Assembly (NCBI RefSeq): GCF_001423495.1
Contig: NZ_LMOG01000005.1
Span: 259,022 to 323,021, forward strand
Length of the DNA: 64,000 bases
Direction of reading: 5' to 3'
Origin: Xanthomonas sp. Leaf131
GTDB lineage: Bacteria > Pseudomonadota > Gammaproteobacteria > Xanthomonadales > Xanthomonadaceae
Part shown: positions 26,738 through 35,726 of the stretch, in pieces
Layout: each line of letters begins with the position of its first letter
Numbering within the stretch: the first letter of the stretch is position 1
Program-made: the position numbers and the translations under genes
Notes under the pieces: model-generated
Told to the model about the DNA's origin: nothing
Seen by the model: the letters and a program-made list of their open reading frames with translations, nothing else
The model's database searches: none

Positions 26738-27099
26738 GTCGGTGGTTGGTCGCCCAGGGCGTCCGGACCAGTGAGAGCATGATTTGCAGCAGTTTGCCAA
26801 TCAAAAGCCTCTCCGCGGCGGCAGCAATGAACGATCACAGCCATCCGGGCGTCGCCTGGTGCAGGCGGCGTGGTCTCGTTGCGCCGCTGTTGTTTCGCCA
26901 CCGACCACTGCGCGACAGCACACCGCGCGGTGGCGGCCGTGGAATCTCCGGTAAGGAGATGGCTGGTGTTGTCGATGCCGCCGCAGACCTTGGGTCTTGC
27001 GTGCTGGTCGTCGCGCACCGTCATCGCTGTCCAGGGAGTCCGGAGAATCGGTCGCAGCCCGTCCCCAGCCGGGTTCGTGTGCCTACGCATGGAGGACGC
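26738..27099 (+). ncRNA. Long structured 5' leader of nrdA
   Basis: About 360 transcribed but untranslated bases, with no credible ORF. It contains short stems, for example ATCTCC-GGTA-AGGAGAT around 26943-26960 nested between GGTGGCGGCC and GATGCCGCCG. The same reading frame is open from 26716, but its amino-acid content is unlike NrdA until after 27100. No known riboswitch class was recognised. Confidence 0.4.
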
Positions 27100-29601
27100 A
27101 TGACCACCAACGACACCCTTGCCGCGATCGCCGCCGGTACCTTAGCCACCACCCCCAGCGTTCCGGCCAGTGTCGGTGCACCCAGCTGCGGCGCGCCGGA
27201 ATTGACCGACCCGTCGGATGTTGTGCCGCCCCCCCGCCAAGCCATTGCAATGCACGCACAGACCATCGAAGAACAAACCGTCTCCACCTGGATCACCAAG
27301 GAAGCCGGTAATCGCAAGATTCCGTTCGAGCCGGAGCGCCTGGAGCGCGCCATCGACCAGATCCATGCCGAATTCCCGCAGCTGGACGTGGCCGACTACA
27401 AGCGCTCGGTGTTCGGCTTCGTCGATCGCAAGGACAGCGTCAACGCCGACGACCTGGTCGACCACCTGATCCGCGAGGCCGAAGCCCGCGTCGATCTGAC
27501 CACCCCGGAGTGGGAGCACTTCGCTGCGCGTCTGTACCTGCGCCGCCTGTACAAGCGGGCCAGCCGCAACCGGTTCTACGATGCCAGCCAGAAGTACGGC
27601 TCGTTCGTCGGCCTGCAGGAGAGCCTGGCCGATCGCAATGTCTACTCCAACGACATCCTGCGCCGCTATTCCAAGGACGAGCTGATCGAAGCCGGCAAGA
27701 TGATCGAGCCGGAGCGCGACAAGCTGTTCGCCTACAACGGCCTGTACCTGCTGGCCACGCGTTACATGGCCACCGACAACTCGCGCGGCGTGTTCGAGCT
27801 GCCGCAGGAGCGTTGGCTGACGATTGCGCTGTATCTGATGCAGGACGAGATCGGCACCGGCAAGGGCAGCCGCGAGCGCCGCATGCAGCTGGTGGGCGAG
27901 GCCTACTGGGCGCTGTCCAACCTGTACATGACCGTGGCCACGCCCACGCTGGCCAATGCCGGCAAGGTCGGCGGGCAGCTGTCGAGCTGCTTCATCGACA
28001 CCGTCGACGACAGCCTGCAGGGCATCTACGACTCCAATACCGACGTGGCGCGCGTGTCCAAGCACGGCGGCGGCGTGGGTGCGTACCTGGGCTATGTGCG
28101 TTCGTCCGGTTCGGCGATCCGCGGCGTGTCCAATTCCTCCGGCGGCGTGGTGCCGTGGATTAAGCAGCTCAACAACACCGCCGTGTCGGTGGACCAGCTG
28201 GGCCAGCGCAAGGGTGCCATCGCGGTCTATCTGGACATCTTCCACCGCGACATCGAGTCGTTCCTGGATCTGCGCCTGAACAACGGCGACCAGCGTCTGC
28301 GCGCGCATGACGTGTTCACCTCGGTGTGCATCCCCGACCTGTTCATGGAAGCGGTCGAGCGTCGCGGCGACTGGTATCTGTTCGATCCGCACGAAGTGAA
28401 GCGGATCAAGGGTTGGTACCTGCAGGACTTCTACGACGAGAAGAAGGGCGACGCCAATAGCAGCTTCCGTCGCAAGTACGAGGAAGTGGTCGCCGACGAG
28501 CGCATCACCCGCAAGACGGTCAAGGCGATCGAGATCTTCAAGCGGATCATGGTCAGCCAGCTGGAAACCGGCAACCCGTTCATGTTCTATCGCGATGAAG
28601 TCAATCGCAAGAATCCGAACAAGCACGAGGGCATGGTCTATTCGTCCAACCTGTGCACCGAGATCCTGCAGAACATGAGCCCGACGCGGATGATGCAGGA
28701 GATCATCAGCGGCAATCAGATCGTCACCACCAAGAAGGCAGGCGACTTCGTCGTGTGCAATCTGTCCTCGATCAACCTGGGCCGCGCGATCACCGTGCAG
28801 GAAGATCAGGCCGATCTGCTGGGTGCCGACGTGCTGGAGCGCTTGATCCCGATCCAGGTGCGCATGCTCGACAACGTGATCGATCTGAATCAGTTGCCGG
28901 TGCCGCAGGCCACCATCACCAACCAGAAGTACCGCGCCATCGGTCTGGGCACCTTCGGCTGGCACCATCTGCTTGCGCAAAAGGCCATCCATTGGAATGC
29001 AAAGGAAGCCGAGGACTACAGTGACGAGCTGTACGAGCGCATCAACTATCTGACCGTCCAGGCGAGCATGGAGCTGGCCAAGGAAAAGGGCACCTACAGC
29101 GTGTTCCGCGGCAGCGACTGGCACACCGGCGAGTACTTCCGTGCGCGCGACTACAACAGCCCGCAGTGGCTGGAGTTGTCCGCACAGGTGGCCGTCAACG
29201 GCGTGCGCAATGCCTGGATGCTGGCGGTTGCGCCGAACATGAGCACCGCGCAGATTGCCGGTTCCACCGCCTCGATCGACCCGATCTACAGCGCGTTCTA
29301 CTACGAAGAAAAGAAGGACTTCCGTCGTCCGGTCGCCGCTCCGGGCCTGTCGCTGGAAACCTGGCCGTATTACGAAAAGGGCGCCTACAAGGTCGACCAG
29401 TTCGCCAGCGTGCGCCAGAACGCGCGTCGCCAGCGCCACATCGACCAGTCGATCAGCTTCAACTTCTACGTGCCCAGCACCATCCGTGCGAGCACCTTGC
29501 TGGACCTGCACATGACCGCCTGGCGCGAAGGCCTGAAGACCACGTACTACGTGCGTTCCAACGACATCGATATCAGCGAGTGCGAGTGGTGCAGTAGCTA
29601 A
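27100..29601 (+). CDS. nrdA: Ribonucleoside-diphosphate reductase large subunit (class Ia)
   Basis: 833 aa. Reduces ribonucleoside diphosphates to deoxy forms using a radical generated in NrdB. All catalytic residues are visible: Cys297 in LSSCFID, Asn517/Cys519/Glu521 in NLCTEI, Cys553 in VVCNLSS, and the C-terminal shuttle pair Cys828/Cys831 in CEWC. The N-terminal ~100 residues after MHAQTIEEQ include an ATP-cone-like segment (RKIPFEPERLERAI), diverged from the E. coli form. Start ATG 27100 has a perfect GGAGG five bases upstream. The first ~50 residues are Pro/Ala/Thr-rich, and a second Met at 27250 could be an alternative start. Followed by nrdB, a flavodoxin and a thioredoxin. Confidence 0.96.
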   Translation: MTTNDTLAAIAAGTLATTPSVPASVGAPSCGAPELTDPSDVVPPPRQAIAMHAQTIEEQTVSTWITKEAGNRKIPFEPERLERAIDQIHAEFPQLDVADYKRSVFGFVDRKDSVNADDLVDHLIREAEARVDLTTPEWEHFAARLYLRRLYKRASRNRFYDASQKYGSFVGLQESLADRNVYSNDILRRYSKDELIEAGKMIEPERDKLFAYNGLYLLATRYMATDNSRGVFELPQERWLTIALYLMQDEIGTGKGSRERRMQLVGEAYWALSNLYMTVATPTLANAGKVGGQLSSCFIDTVDDSLQGIYDSNTDVARVSKHGGGVGAYLGYVRSSGSAIRGVSNSSGGVVPWIKQLNNTAVSVDQLGQRKGAIAVYLDIFHRDIESFLDLRLNNGDQRLRAHDVFTSVCIPDLFMEAVERRGDWYLFDPHEVKRIKGWYLQDFYDEKKGDANSSFRRKYEEVVADERITRKTVKAIEIFKRIMVSQLETGNPFMFYRDEVNRKNPNKHEGMVYSSNLCTEILQNMSPTRMMQEIISGNQIVTTKKAGDFVVCNLSSINLGRAITVQEDQADLLGADVLERLIPIQVRMLDNVIDLNQLPVPQATITNQKYRAIGLGTFGWHHLLAQKAIHWNAKEAEDYSDELYERINYLTVQASMELAKEKGTYSVFRGSDWHTGEYFRARDYNSPQWLELSAQVAVNGVRNAWMLAVAPNMSTAQIAGSTASIDPIYSAFYYEEKKDFRRPVAAPGLSLETWPYYEKGAYKVDQFASVRQNARRQRHIDQSISFNFYVPSTIRASTLLDLHMTAWREGLKTTYYVRSNDIDISECEWCSS

Positions 29602-29622
29602 AGCGCATTCGCGCTTTCGCTT

Positions 29623-29705
29623 CCACAGTTCGCGTTGCGAACTGTGGACCCTGCTTCATCAGCTCCCACACCCCGCGCCTTTGGCGCGCCCCCTGACTCA
29701 GGGGG
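29623..29705 (+). promoter_or_regulatory. Two hairpins between nrdA and nrdB
   Basis: An 11-bp perfect stem CCACAGTTCGC with loop GTT (29623-29647) and an 8-bp stem CCCCCTGA/TCAGGGGG (29689-29705) lie in the 181-base gap. Neither is followed by a T-run, so they look more like message stabilisers or attenuators that tune the NrdA:NrdB ratio than full terminators. Confidence 0.55.
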
Positions 29706-29782
29706 CTTTCCTCCAGAACGATTGCTGCCGCCGTCCCCGAGTCACACGCGGGCGACTGCCCGGAACACGAGTAGAGACCCAC

Positions 29783-30826
29783 ATGTCCGCAACACCGCTT
29801 GAGCGCATCAAGATCCTGGAGCCGCGTCACCCCAACCGCTCCACCGCCATCATCAATGGCCAGACCTCCGGCATCCTCAACTGGAACGATATTCCTTACC
29901 CGTCCTTCTATCGGGCCTACAAGGAACTGTCGACCAACTTCTGGATCCCCGACGAGGTGGACATGAAGGGCGACGCACGCCAGTACAACGAGCTGTCGGC
30001 GCGCGAAAAGAACGCTTACGATTCGATCATCGGCTTGCTGGCCACGCTGGATTCGCCGCAAACGCGTTTCATCTACAACGTCGCCGAATACATCACCGAC
30101 CCGGCCGCGCACGCCAATGCCGCGATCATCGGCCAGCAGGAAGTGATCCATAACGAGAGCTACAGCTACGTGCTGGCCTCGATCACCGGCCTGGCCGACC
30201 AGAACCGCGTGTTCGAGCTTGCCCGCACGCACCCGACCATCATCAAGCGCAACGCGCCGATCATGGGCGCCTACGATGACTTCCTGCGCGACAAGACCGC
30301 CGAAACGCTGATCCGCGCGCTGATCCAGTCCTCGATCCTGGAAGGCATCAACTTCTATTCCGGCTTTGCGTATTTCTACAATCTGGTCCGCCAGAACCGC
30401 ATGACCGGCACCGGCAAGATCATCAGCTTCATCAACCGCGACGAGCTGGCCCACTCCAAGTTCATCAGCGAACTGATCCGCGCCATCATCGGCGAGAACC
30501 AGGCGCTGCAGGGCGACCAGCTCACCGATTACGTGCACAAGGCCTTCGAGCACGCGATCGACCTGGAAACGGTGTGGACCGCCGAAGTGCTGGACGGCAT
30601 CGACGGCATCGACGTGGACGAGATGATCCGCTACGTGAAGTACCGCGCCAACAAGATGGCCGGCATGCTTGGCATCGAGAAGCTGTACGAAGGCGCCAAC
30701 GACAACGTGATGCCGTGGATCAAGGCCTACGCCGACAATTTCACCGAAACCAAGACCGACTTCTTCGAAATGCGTAATGCCAGCTACAAGAAGACCAACT
30801 CGGATAACGGCTTCGACGATCTGTGA
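29783..30826 (+). CDS. nrdB: Ribonucleoside-diphosphate reductase small subunit (class Ia)
   Basis: 347 aa. Houses the di-iron centre and tyrosyl radical for NrdA. Metal ligands are intact: Asp90 in ATLDSPQT, Glu120 and His123 in EVIHNESY, Glu187 in LEGINFY, and Glu221/His224 in RDELAH. The radical Tyr127 is present four residues after His123, the E. coli spacing, so this is a conventional tyrosyl-radical subunit rather than a Tyr-less variant. Start ATG 29783 is where family similarity begins. The upstream frame is non-coding. A long inverted repeat separates it from the flavodoxin gene. Confidence 0.96.
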   Translation: MSATPLERIKILEPRHPNRSTAIINGQTSGILNWNDIPYPSFYRAYKELSTNFWIPDEVDMKGDARQYNELSAREKNAYDSIIGLLATLDSPQTRFIYNVAEYITDPAAHANAAIIGQQEVIHNESYSYVLASITGLADQNRVFELARTHPTIIKRNAPIMGAYDDFLRDKTAETLIRALIQSSILEGINFYSGFAYFYNLVRQNRMTGTGKIISFINRDELAHSKFISELIRAIIGENQALQGDQLTDYVHKAFEHAIDLETVWTAEVLDGIDGIDVDEMIRYVKYRANKMAGMLGIEKLYEGANDNVMPWIKAYADNFTETKTDFFEMRNASYKKTNSDNGFDDL

Positions 30827-30832
30827 GTCATC

Positions 30833-30910
30833 GGGAATAGGGAATCGGGAATGGCAAAAGCAGACAACACCGCGCTCTTCCGATTCCCCACTCTCCATTC
30901 CCAATTCCCC
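30833..30910. repeat. GGGAAT-type inverted repeat after nrdB
   Basis: GGGAATCGGGAATGG on the left pairs with CCATTCCCAATTCCC on the right (14 of 15 bases). Iterated GGGAAT/ATTCCC blocks like these look like a dispersed intergenic repeat. It starts 6 bases after the nrdB stop and ends 5 bases before the flavodoxin start. Confidence 0.65.
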
Positions 30911-30915
30911 GCCCC

Positions 30916-31401
30916 ATGAACATCCTGCTGGCCCTGGCATCGTTGAGCGGCAACACGCGTGATGTTGCGCGCAGTGTGGCCTTGCGCTGCGAAGCGGCCG
31001 GTCATGCAGTGACCTGGGTGGAAACCGATCTGCAGCGTTTGGCGCAGGTGCCGCATGCGCCAGGGCAGTACGACATGTTTCTGCTCGGCAGCTGGACCGA
31101 CAACGGTGGCCGTACACCGGCAGAGATGAAACGCTTCATCGTCGAGTTGGTCGAAACGCTGGGCAAGCCACCGCAGGTGGCGGTGTTCGGCACCGGTGAA
31201 ACGCAGTGGGGCGAGGACTATTTCTGCGGCGCGGTGCATCGCATCGCACAGTTCTTCGCCAGCCCGTTTCCGCGTTTGACCATCGAACAGATGCCCCACG
31301 GCGTGCGCGACGCGCAGGCCATCGCCGCCTGGACCGACGAGGTCCTGGCTCAATGCAAGAACAAATTCCATGATGCAGACCATTACCGTCACCTCGCCTG
31401 A
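30916..31401 (+). CDS. Flavodoxin-family protein
   Basis: 161 aa. The FMN phosphate loop SLSGNTRDVA sits at 8-17, and FGTGETQWGEDYFCGA supplies the second flavin loop. Short-chain flavodoxin carrying single electrons in the cytosol. Placed directly after nrdAB and overlapping a thioredoxin gene by 32 bases, it is a candidate donor for regenerating the NrdB metal-radical cofactor, comparable in role though not in sequence to NrdI or YfaE. That role is inference. Confidence 0.88.
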   Translation: MNILLALASLSGNTRDVARSVALRCEAAGHAVTWVETDLQRLAQVPHAPGQYDMFLLGSWTDNGGRTPAEMKRFIVELVETLGKPPQVAVFGTGETQWGEDYFCGAVHRIAQFFASPFPRLTIEQMPHGVRDAQAIAAWTDEVLAQCKNKFHDADHYRHLA

Positions 31402-31699
31402 GCATTACACCGCCGCCCTGGCTGCGCATCCGCGCGCGCTGGTGGATTTCTACAAGGACAACTGCCCCGGCTGCCGCATGCTGGACATGTCGCTGGACAA
31501 GTTTGCCGTCAGCGCTGCGGCCGATGGTGTGGCCTTGTTGAAAGTGAAACTGGAAGTAGTGGGCGAAGAATTTTTCCGCGACCTCGGACTGCGCCAGACC
31601 CCGACGCTGGCGCTGTACCGCGATGGCAGCGAAGTCGCACGCCTGCCGGGCTTCCAGTCGCCGGCGCAGGTGGAAACAGCGGTCAAAAGCCAGCTCTAA
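31370..31699 (+). CDS. Thioredoxin-family protein with CPGC active site
   Basis: 109 aa, single thioredoxin domain, no signal peptide. Active-site Cys32-Pro-Gly-Cys35 in KDNCPGCRMLD and the cis-proline loop RQTPTLALY are present. CPGC differs from the usual CGPC and should shift redox potential. It overlaps the flavodoxin end and is probably the dedicated reductant of NrdA's C-terminal cysteine pair. Start could be ATG 31370 or 31373. Confidence 0.9.
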   Translation: MMQTITVTSPEHYTAALAAHPRALVDFYKDNCPGCRMLDMSLDKFAVSAAADGVALLKVKLEVVGEEFFRDLGLRQTPTLALYRDGSEVARLPGFQSPAQVETAVKSQL

Positions 31700-31768
31700 G
31701 CTAGTGTTGTCGTGTCGGCTTGCTGCAGGTCATGCAATGCCTGTCGGCCACAACATTAGCGCGCTCTT

Positions 31769-31805
31769 GTAGGAGCGGCCCTGGCCGCGAAGGGCGTCAC
31801 CGATA
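31769..31805. repeat. Degraded GTAG-type REP element
   Basis: GTAGGAGCGGCCCTGGCCGC followed by GAAGGGCGTCACCGATAAT. It shares the GTAGGAGCG start and the TTACCGGTAAT-like core with the palindrome at 12578-12648 but has only one long arm, plus an internal GCGGCC/GGCCGC hairpin. Confidence 0.6.
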
Positions 31806-31959
31806 ATACCCAGCGTACGCCGATGACCGCGCTGGCCAACCACCGCGCGACGCATTCGATATGTGGCCTTCGCCGATCGCTCGATCGACAGGCGCGTTGG
31901 CAAAAAGCGACGAGCAGCATCCCGCCGCGGCTCACGCTCCCATCTTCCATGGATCCCGC

Positions 31960-32367
31960 ATGTCAGACAGCCCGCAGACGCCTCCCCCGACCGAAGTGCG
32001 CATGGTCGAAATCGTATTCCCCAACCACACCAACCACATGGGCACGCTATTCGGTGGCCAGGCACTGGCGTGGATGGACAAGGCCGCGTTTCTGGCGGCC
32101 TCGCGCTATGCGCGGCGTGCGGTGGTGACCGCGCGTTCGGATCAGGTGGATTTCAAATTGCCGATCCGGCAGGGCCAGATGGTGGAAACCATTGCGCGCG
32201 TGGTGTCGGTGGGGCGCAGCTCGATCAAGGTGGAAGTGGAGCTGATCGCCGAGGATCTGCTCAGCGGCGCGCGCGAGCTGTGCACGCGCGGCCACTTCGT
32301 GATGATCGCGCTCGGCGCCGATGGCAAGCCGACGGCAGTGACGCCGTTACCTGCGCCGCAGGACTGA
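31960..32367 (+). CDS. Acyl-CoA thioesterase (hotdog fold, YciA-like)
   Basis: 135 aa, the usual single-hotdog size. NHTNHMGTLFGGQALAWMD carries the catalytic Asn/Asp region and the G-T-L-F-G-G hallmark of acyl-CoA hydrolases. VTARSDQVDFKLPIRQG fits the second half. Hydrolyses cytosolic acyl-CoAs; chain preference is unknown. Start is ATG 31960; upstream residues in the same frame look non-coding. Stands alone. Confidence 0.9.
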   Translation: MSDSPQTPPPTEVRMVEIVFPNHTNHMGTLFGGQALAWMDKAAFLAASRYARRAVVTARSDQVDFKLPIRQGQMVETIARVVSVGRSSIKVEVELIAEDLLSGARELCTRGHFVMIALGADGKPTAVTPLPAPQD

Positions 32368-32435
32368 ATCGGTGGCGGTGGGCGGCAATGCTGCGCGCGT
32401 TAGACTCGGCCTCTTTCTCATACGGAAGTCATGCG

Positions 32436-33137
32436 ATGCGAAGGATCCGCGCACCGCGCTGGATGGCGGTGCTGATGATGACCGCGCTGCTCGGAGCGTG
32501 CCGCGTGCCGCTGCCGGCCGAGAGTGAGCAGGCCGTCGAGCCGATGGATCCGGATCGTGTGCTGATCAGTCGCATCCAGGGCCGCGGCGACACCAGTCCA
32601 CTGCTTGGGCGGGAGGTCGCCATCGAAGGCATCGTGACCCGCAGCCTGGCCGGCGATGACGACGATCTGGGTCAGGAGATCGGCGAGACCCTGGGCGATG
32701 GCAACCGCGGCAAGGTGGTGGGCTGGTTTGTGCAGGACGAAGGCGATGGCGTGGACGCAACGTCGGATGCCGTGTTCGTGCTCGATCAGGGCTATGACAC
32801 CGGCATCGGTGTGCCCGGTGAGAGCGAGTACACGCTGCGCATGGGCACGCGTGTGCGCAGCGGCGACCGGGTCAAGGTGCGTGGTGTGGTCGCCGAGGTC
32901 GCGCAGGACATCGCGGCCGACCAGCCACGCAGCAGTGGGCATCAGGTCGGTCGCGGCGACCCGGCGGGCAGCATCACCACGATCAAGGCTGGATGGATCA
33001 CCCTGCTGTCGCGCCGCGATCGCCGGCCGCCAATCGCGTTGGTCGACACGCATCCGGATCGCAGCGCGGACGAATCGTCCGAGACGATGCGTCTGAGTGC
33101 TTCGGTGGCAGCGGCTCCAGCTAGCGAGCGCCCCTGA
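32436..33137 (+). CDS. Lipoprotein with nuclease-type OB-like domain
   Basis: 233 aa. Signal with lipobox ALLGAC places it in an envelope membrane by lipid anchoring. Residues of about 55-165 (GREVAIEGIVTRSL, GWFVQDEGDG, TRVRSGDRVKVRGVV) read like the OB-fold domain that precedes exonuclease domains in secreted ExeM/NucH-type nucleases, but no nuclease domain follows. Perhaps a truncated relative or a binding-only protein. Start ATG 32436 is preceded by GGAAG. Confidence 0.7.
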   Translation: MRRIRAPRWMAVLMMTALLGACRVPLPAESEQAVEPMDPDRVLISRIQGRGDTSPLLGREVAIEGIVTRSLAGDDDDLGQEIGETLGDGNRGKVVGWFVQDEGDGVDATSDAVFVLDQGYDTGIGVPGESEYTLRMGTRVRSGDRVKVRGVVAEVAQDIAADQPRSSGHQVGRGDPAGSITTIKAGWITLLSRRDRRPPIALVDTHPDRSADESSETMRLSASVAAAPASERP

Positions 33138-33202
33138 GCAGAAGTAGTGAAGGCGTTAGGGATCCACGTGGCGGAGAGCACTGCGGCGGCTTCGCGAATT
33201 GC

Positions 33203-33718
33203 TTACTCCTGAACCTCGCGGTCCTCGCGCTTGGTTTCTTCCATCGCTTCGGGCTCCAGCTCTTCGGCGCTGCGGTTGAGTTTGACGAATACGCCCCAGG
33301 CGATCAGCAACAGCGCCGCGCACAGGCCCACGGCGGCCGCGTATGGCAGCTTGGCCGGGTCGTCGTGCATCAGCTCGAAGATCGACACCAGCGTCTCGAT
33401 CGCCAGCGCGATCACGATCACCACGAAAAAGCGCGACAGATAACGCCGCACCCGCGTAGGCCCGCTGACTTTGACATCGCGCAGGATCTCTTCTTCGAAG
33501 ATGGTCTGGCCCAGTTCCAGCGTCACCAGCGCCACCGTGAGCAGGCCGATCGCCTCCAGCACCACGTTGAAGCGATCGCGCACCACCATGTCGCCGCCGG
33601 GCGTAAAGCCGTGCCACAGCTCCAACCCTGCCATCGCCACCAGACCCGCCGCGCACAGCACGAAGAACGCCAGGATCACGAAATGACCGGCACGGAACAG
33701 GTGGCTGAGCAGTTTCAT
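33203..33718 (-). CDS. Small four-helix membrane protein
   Basis: 171 aa with four hydrophobic helices (about 9-33, 50-75, 98-122, 132-152) and a charged, glutamate-rich C-terminal tail (ELEPEAMEETKREDREVQE). The helix pattern and motif RDRFNVVLEAIGLLTVALVT faintly recall the PsiE family of small membrane proteins. Function unknown. Start at ATG 33718, immediately before the first helix; the upstream residues of the frame are Arg/Pro-rich shadow. Confidence 0.7.
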   Translation of the reverse strand: MKLLSHLFRAGHFVILAFFVLCAAGLVAMAGLELWHGFTPGGDMVVRDRFNVVLEAIGLLTVALVTLELGQTIFEEEILRDVKVSGPTRVRRYLSRFFVVIVIALAIETLVSIFELMHDDPAKLPYAAAVGLCAALLLIAWGVFVKLNRSAEELEPEAMEETKREDREVQE

Positions 33719-33886
33719 CGGAGGCGACACGGGCGAAGGGAGGCAGAGCATCGTGTGCATCGCGTCGTTACGGCGCGAAGGCAATGGCAATGCCGATCTT
33801 GAGCGCGCGCCGCGCACGGCAGCGCTTCACGTGCAGCGATGGGCAACACCAGCTCGACGTATCGACATCGACCCCGAGCGCTACAA

Positions 33887-33933
33887 CCCTTCCCCCATCG
33901 GGGGAAGGTGCCCGCAGGGCGGATGGGGGTACG
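33887..33933. repeat. TACCCTCA/GGGAGAAGG-family intergenic hairpin
   Basis: CCTTCCCC-CATC-GGGGAAGG stem followed by GTGCCCGCAGGGCGGATGGGGGTACGG. The same layout occurs at 45589-45630, 45717-45812 and 54620-54659. Confidence 0.7.
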
Positions 33934-33976
33934 GTTTACACGCAGCCCAACAACCGCCCCGCACACCCCAACACCC

Positions 33977-34927
33977 TCAGCTATGCCGCAACACCTGATA
34001 CGCCTGCAGATGCACATTGGCCGCCATCAACAGCGGCGCGTTGCGCCCGGTCTCGCGCACGCGCTTCAGCATGTCGCCAACGATCTGCGCCGCTTCCACG
34101 TCCTGGCCAGCTTCCAGATCGCGCAGCATCGAGGCCTTCAGCGGCGAATCCACCTGCAATAGCGTCTGCAGCGCCTTGGCGCGCGCAGCTTCCGGAATCG
34201 GCTGCCCGGCCGCATCGGCGGCCCACAGGCATTCGTTGTACAAGCCGTTGATCAACGCGCGGCCGTCGTCGGTGGCCACGATCGCACCGACCGGCGCACG
34301 CATCAGGCAGGTGGCCGCCGCCAGCGCGGTGAGGAAGCTGTATTTGATCCACTGCTCCTGCGCGATCTGCTCGCTGGCCACATGGGTGATGCCTGCCTGC
34401 GCGCACACCGCGGCAAACGCCTGCACCCGCGCCGATGCGGCATTGCCATCGCGCTCGCCGAAGGTCATCGCTGCCGGCTTGCCCAGATGCAGGATCTCGC
34501 CGTGCTCGCCCTTTGCGGCGCTGATGAAGCACAGCCCGCCCAACACCCGTGCTGCACCGAAGCGCTCGTCCAACGCCGCGTAATGCCGCAGGCCGTTGAG
34601 GATCGGCAGCACGGTGGTGTGCTCGCCCACCGCCGGCGCAATCGCCTCGATTGCGCTGTCCAGGTCGTAGGCCTTGCAGCTGAGGATCACCAGATCGAAC
34701 GGCCGCTGCGCCACCAGCGCCGGCAGATCCTGCGCGGTGACGGTTGCCACCGGCAGATCGGCATCGCCGAGCGGGCTGCGGATGCGCAGGCCATCGGCCT
34801 GCAGCTGCGCCGCGCGCGCATCGCGCACCAGGAAGGTGACATCGACCCCGGCCTGCGCCAGACGTCCGCCGAAATAACCGCCGGTGCCACCGGCGCCGAG
34901 GATGAGGATATGCATCGCCATCGTCAT
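33977..34927 (-). CDS. Ketopantoate reductase-family protein (PanE-like)
   Basis: About 316 aa NADPH-dependent reductase. The Rossmann motif ILGAGGTGGYFGGRLAQAG sits at the start, and the C-terminal helical domain holds EQWIKYSFLTALAA, with the conserved Lys near the active site. In pantothenate synthesis PanE makes pantoate from ketopantoate; paralogues with other substrates are common, so the pathway is not certain. Start ATG 34927 shares a base with the ABC permease stop (TGATG), with GGAG just upstream; ATG 34921 or 34915 are alternatives. Co-transcribed with the ABC exporter. Confidence 0.87.
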   Translation of the reverse strand: MTMAMHILILGAGGTGGYFGGRLAQAGVDVTFLVRDARAAQLQADGLRIRSPLGDADLPVATVTAQDLPALVAQRPFDLVILSCKAYDLDSAIEAIAPAVGEHTTVLPILNGLRHYAALDERFGAARVLGGLCFISAAKGEHGEILHLGKPAAMTFGERDGNAASARVQAFAAVCAQAGITHVASEQIAQEQWIKYSFLTALAAATCLMRAPVGAIVATDDGRALINGLYNECLWAADAAGQPIPEAARAKALQTLLQVDSPLKASMLRDLEAGQDVEAAQIVGDMLKRVRETGRNAPLLMAANVHLQAYQVLRHS

Positions 34928-35726
34928 CAGCTCCGCAAACCCACACCACGGCGCAGCAACCACAGCGCCAGAGCACTGAGCACTGCGACAAAGCCCAGCA
35001 TCAGTGCGTAAGCCACCCAGATCGGCACGTCCGAGCTGCCGAGCAGGCCATAGCGGAACGCGTTGACCATGTAGAAGATCGGGTTGGCGTGGGTAGCCGC
35101 TTCGGCCCACGGCGGCAGCAGCTTCACCGAATAGAACACGCCGCCCAGATAGGTCAGCGGGGTCAGGATGAAGGTGGGCACGATCGCCACGTCGTCGAAC
35201 TTCTTGGCGTACACCGCGTTGACGAAGCCGGCCAGCGAAAAGATGATCGCGCCCAGCACCACCGTGGTCAGCGTCACGATCGGATGCGGGATGCGCACCG
35301 GGGTGAAGAACATCGCGATGATCAGCACCAGCGCGCCGACCATCACCCCGCGCAGCACCGCGCCGGAGACGTAGCCCCACAGGATCACCCAGTTGGGCAT
35401 CGGGCTGACCAGCAGCTCTTCCACATGCCGGCCGAACTTGGCGCCGAAGAAGCTGGAGGAGATGTTGCCGTAGCTGTTCTGGATCACGCTCATCATCACC
35501 AGGCCCGGCACGATGAACTGCATGTACGTGTAGCCGCCCATGTCGCCCACGCGCGAACCGATCAGCCCGCCGAAGATCAAAAAGTACAGCGTCATGGTGA
35601 TGGCCGGCGGTACCAGGGTCTGGCCCCAGATACGCAGGATGCGCTGCACTTCGCGGCGCACGATGGTGCCCAGGGCAACCCAGTTGCGGCGCGCGTTGGT
35701 GGGTTCGGTCACGGTGCGGATCTCGT

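Noticed and set aside
26716-27099. N-terminal extension of NrdA in the same open frame
   Set aside because: Residues do not resemble NrdA, and a perfect GGAGG precedes the ATG at 27100.
27142-29511. 789-aa frame antisense to nrdA
   Set aside because: Shadow of a conserved gene with all catalytic residues.
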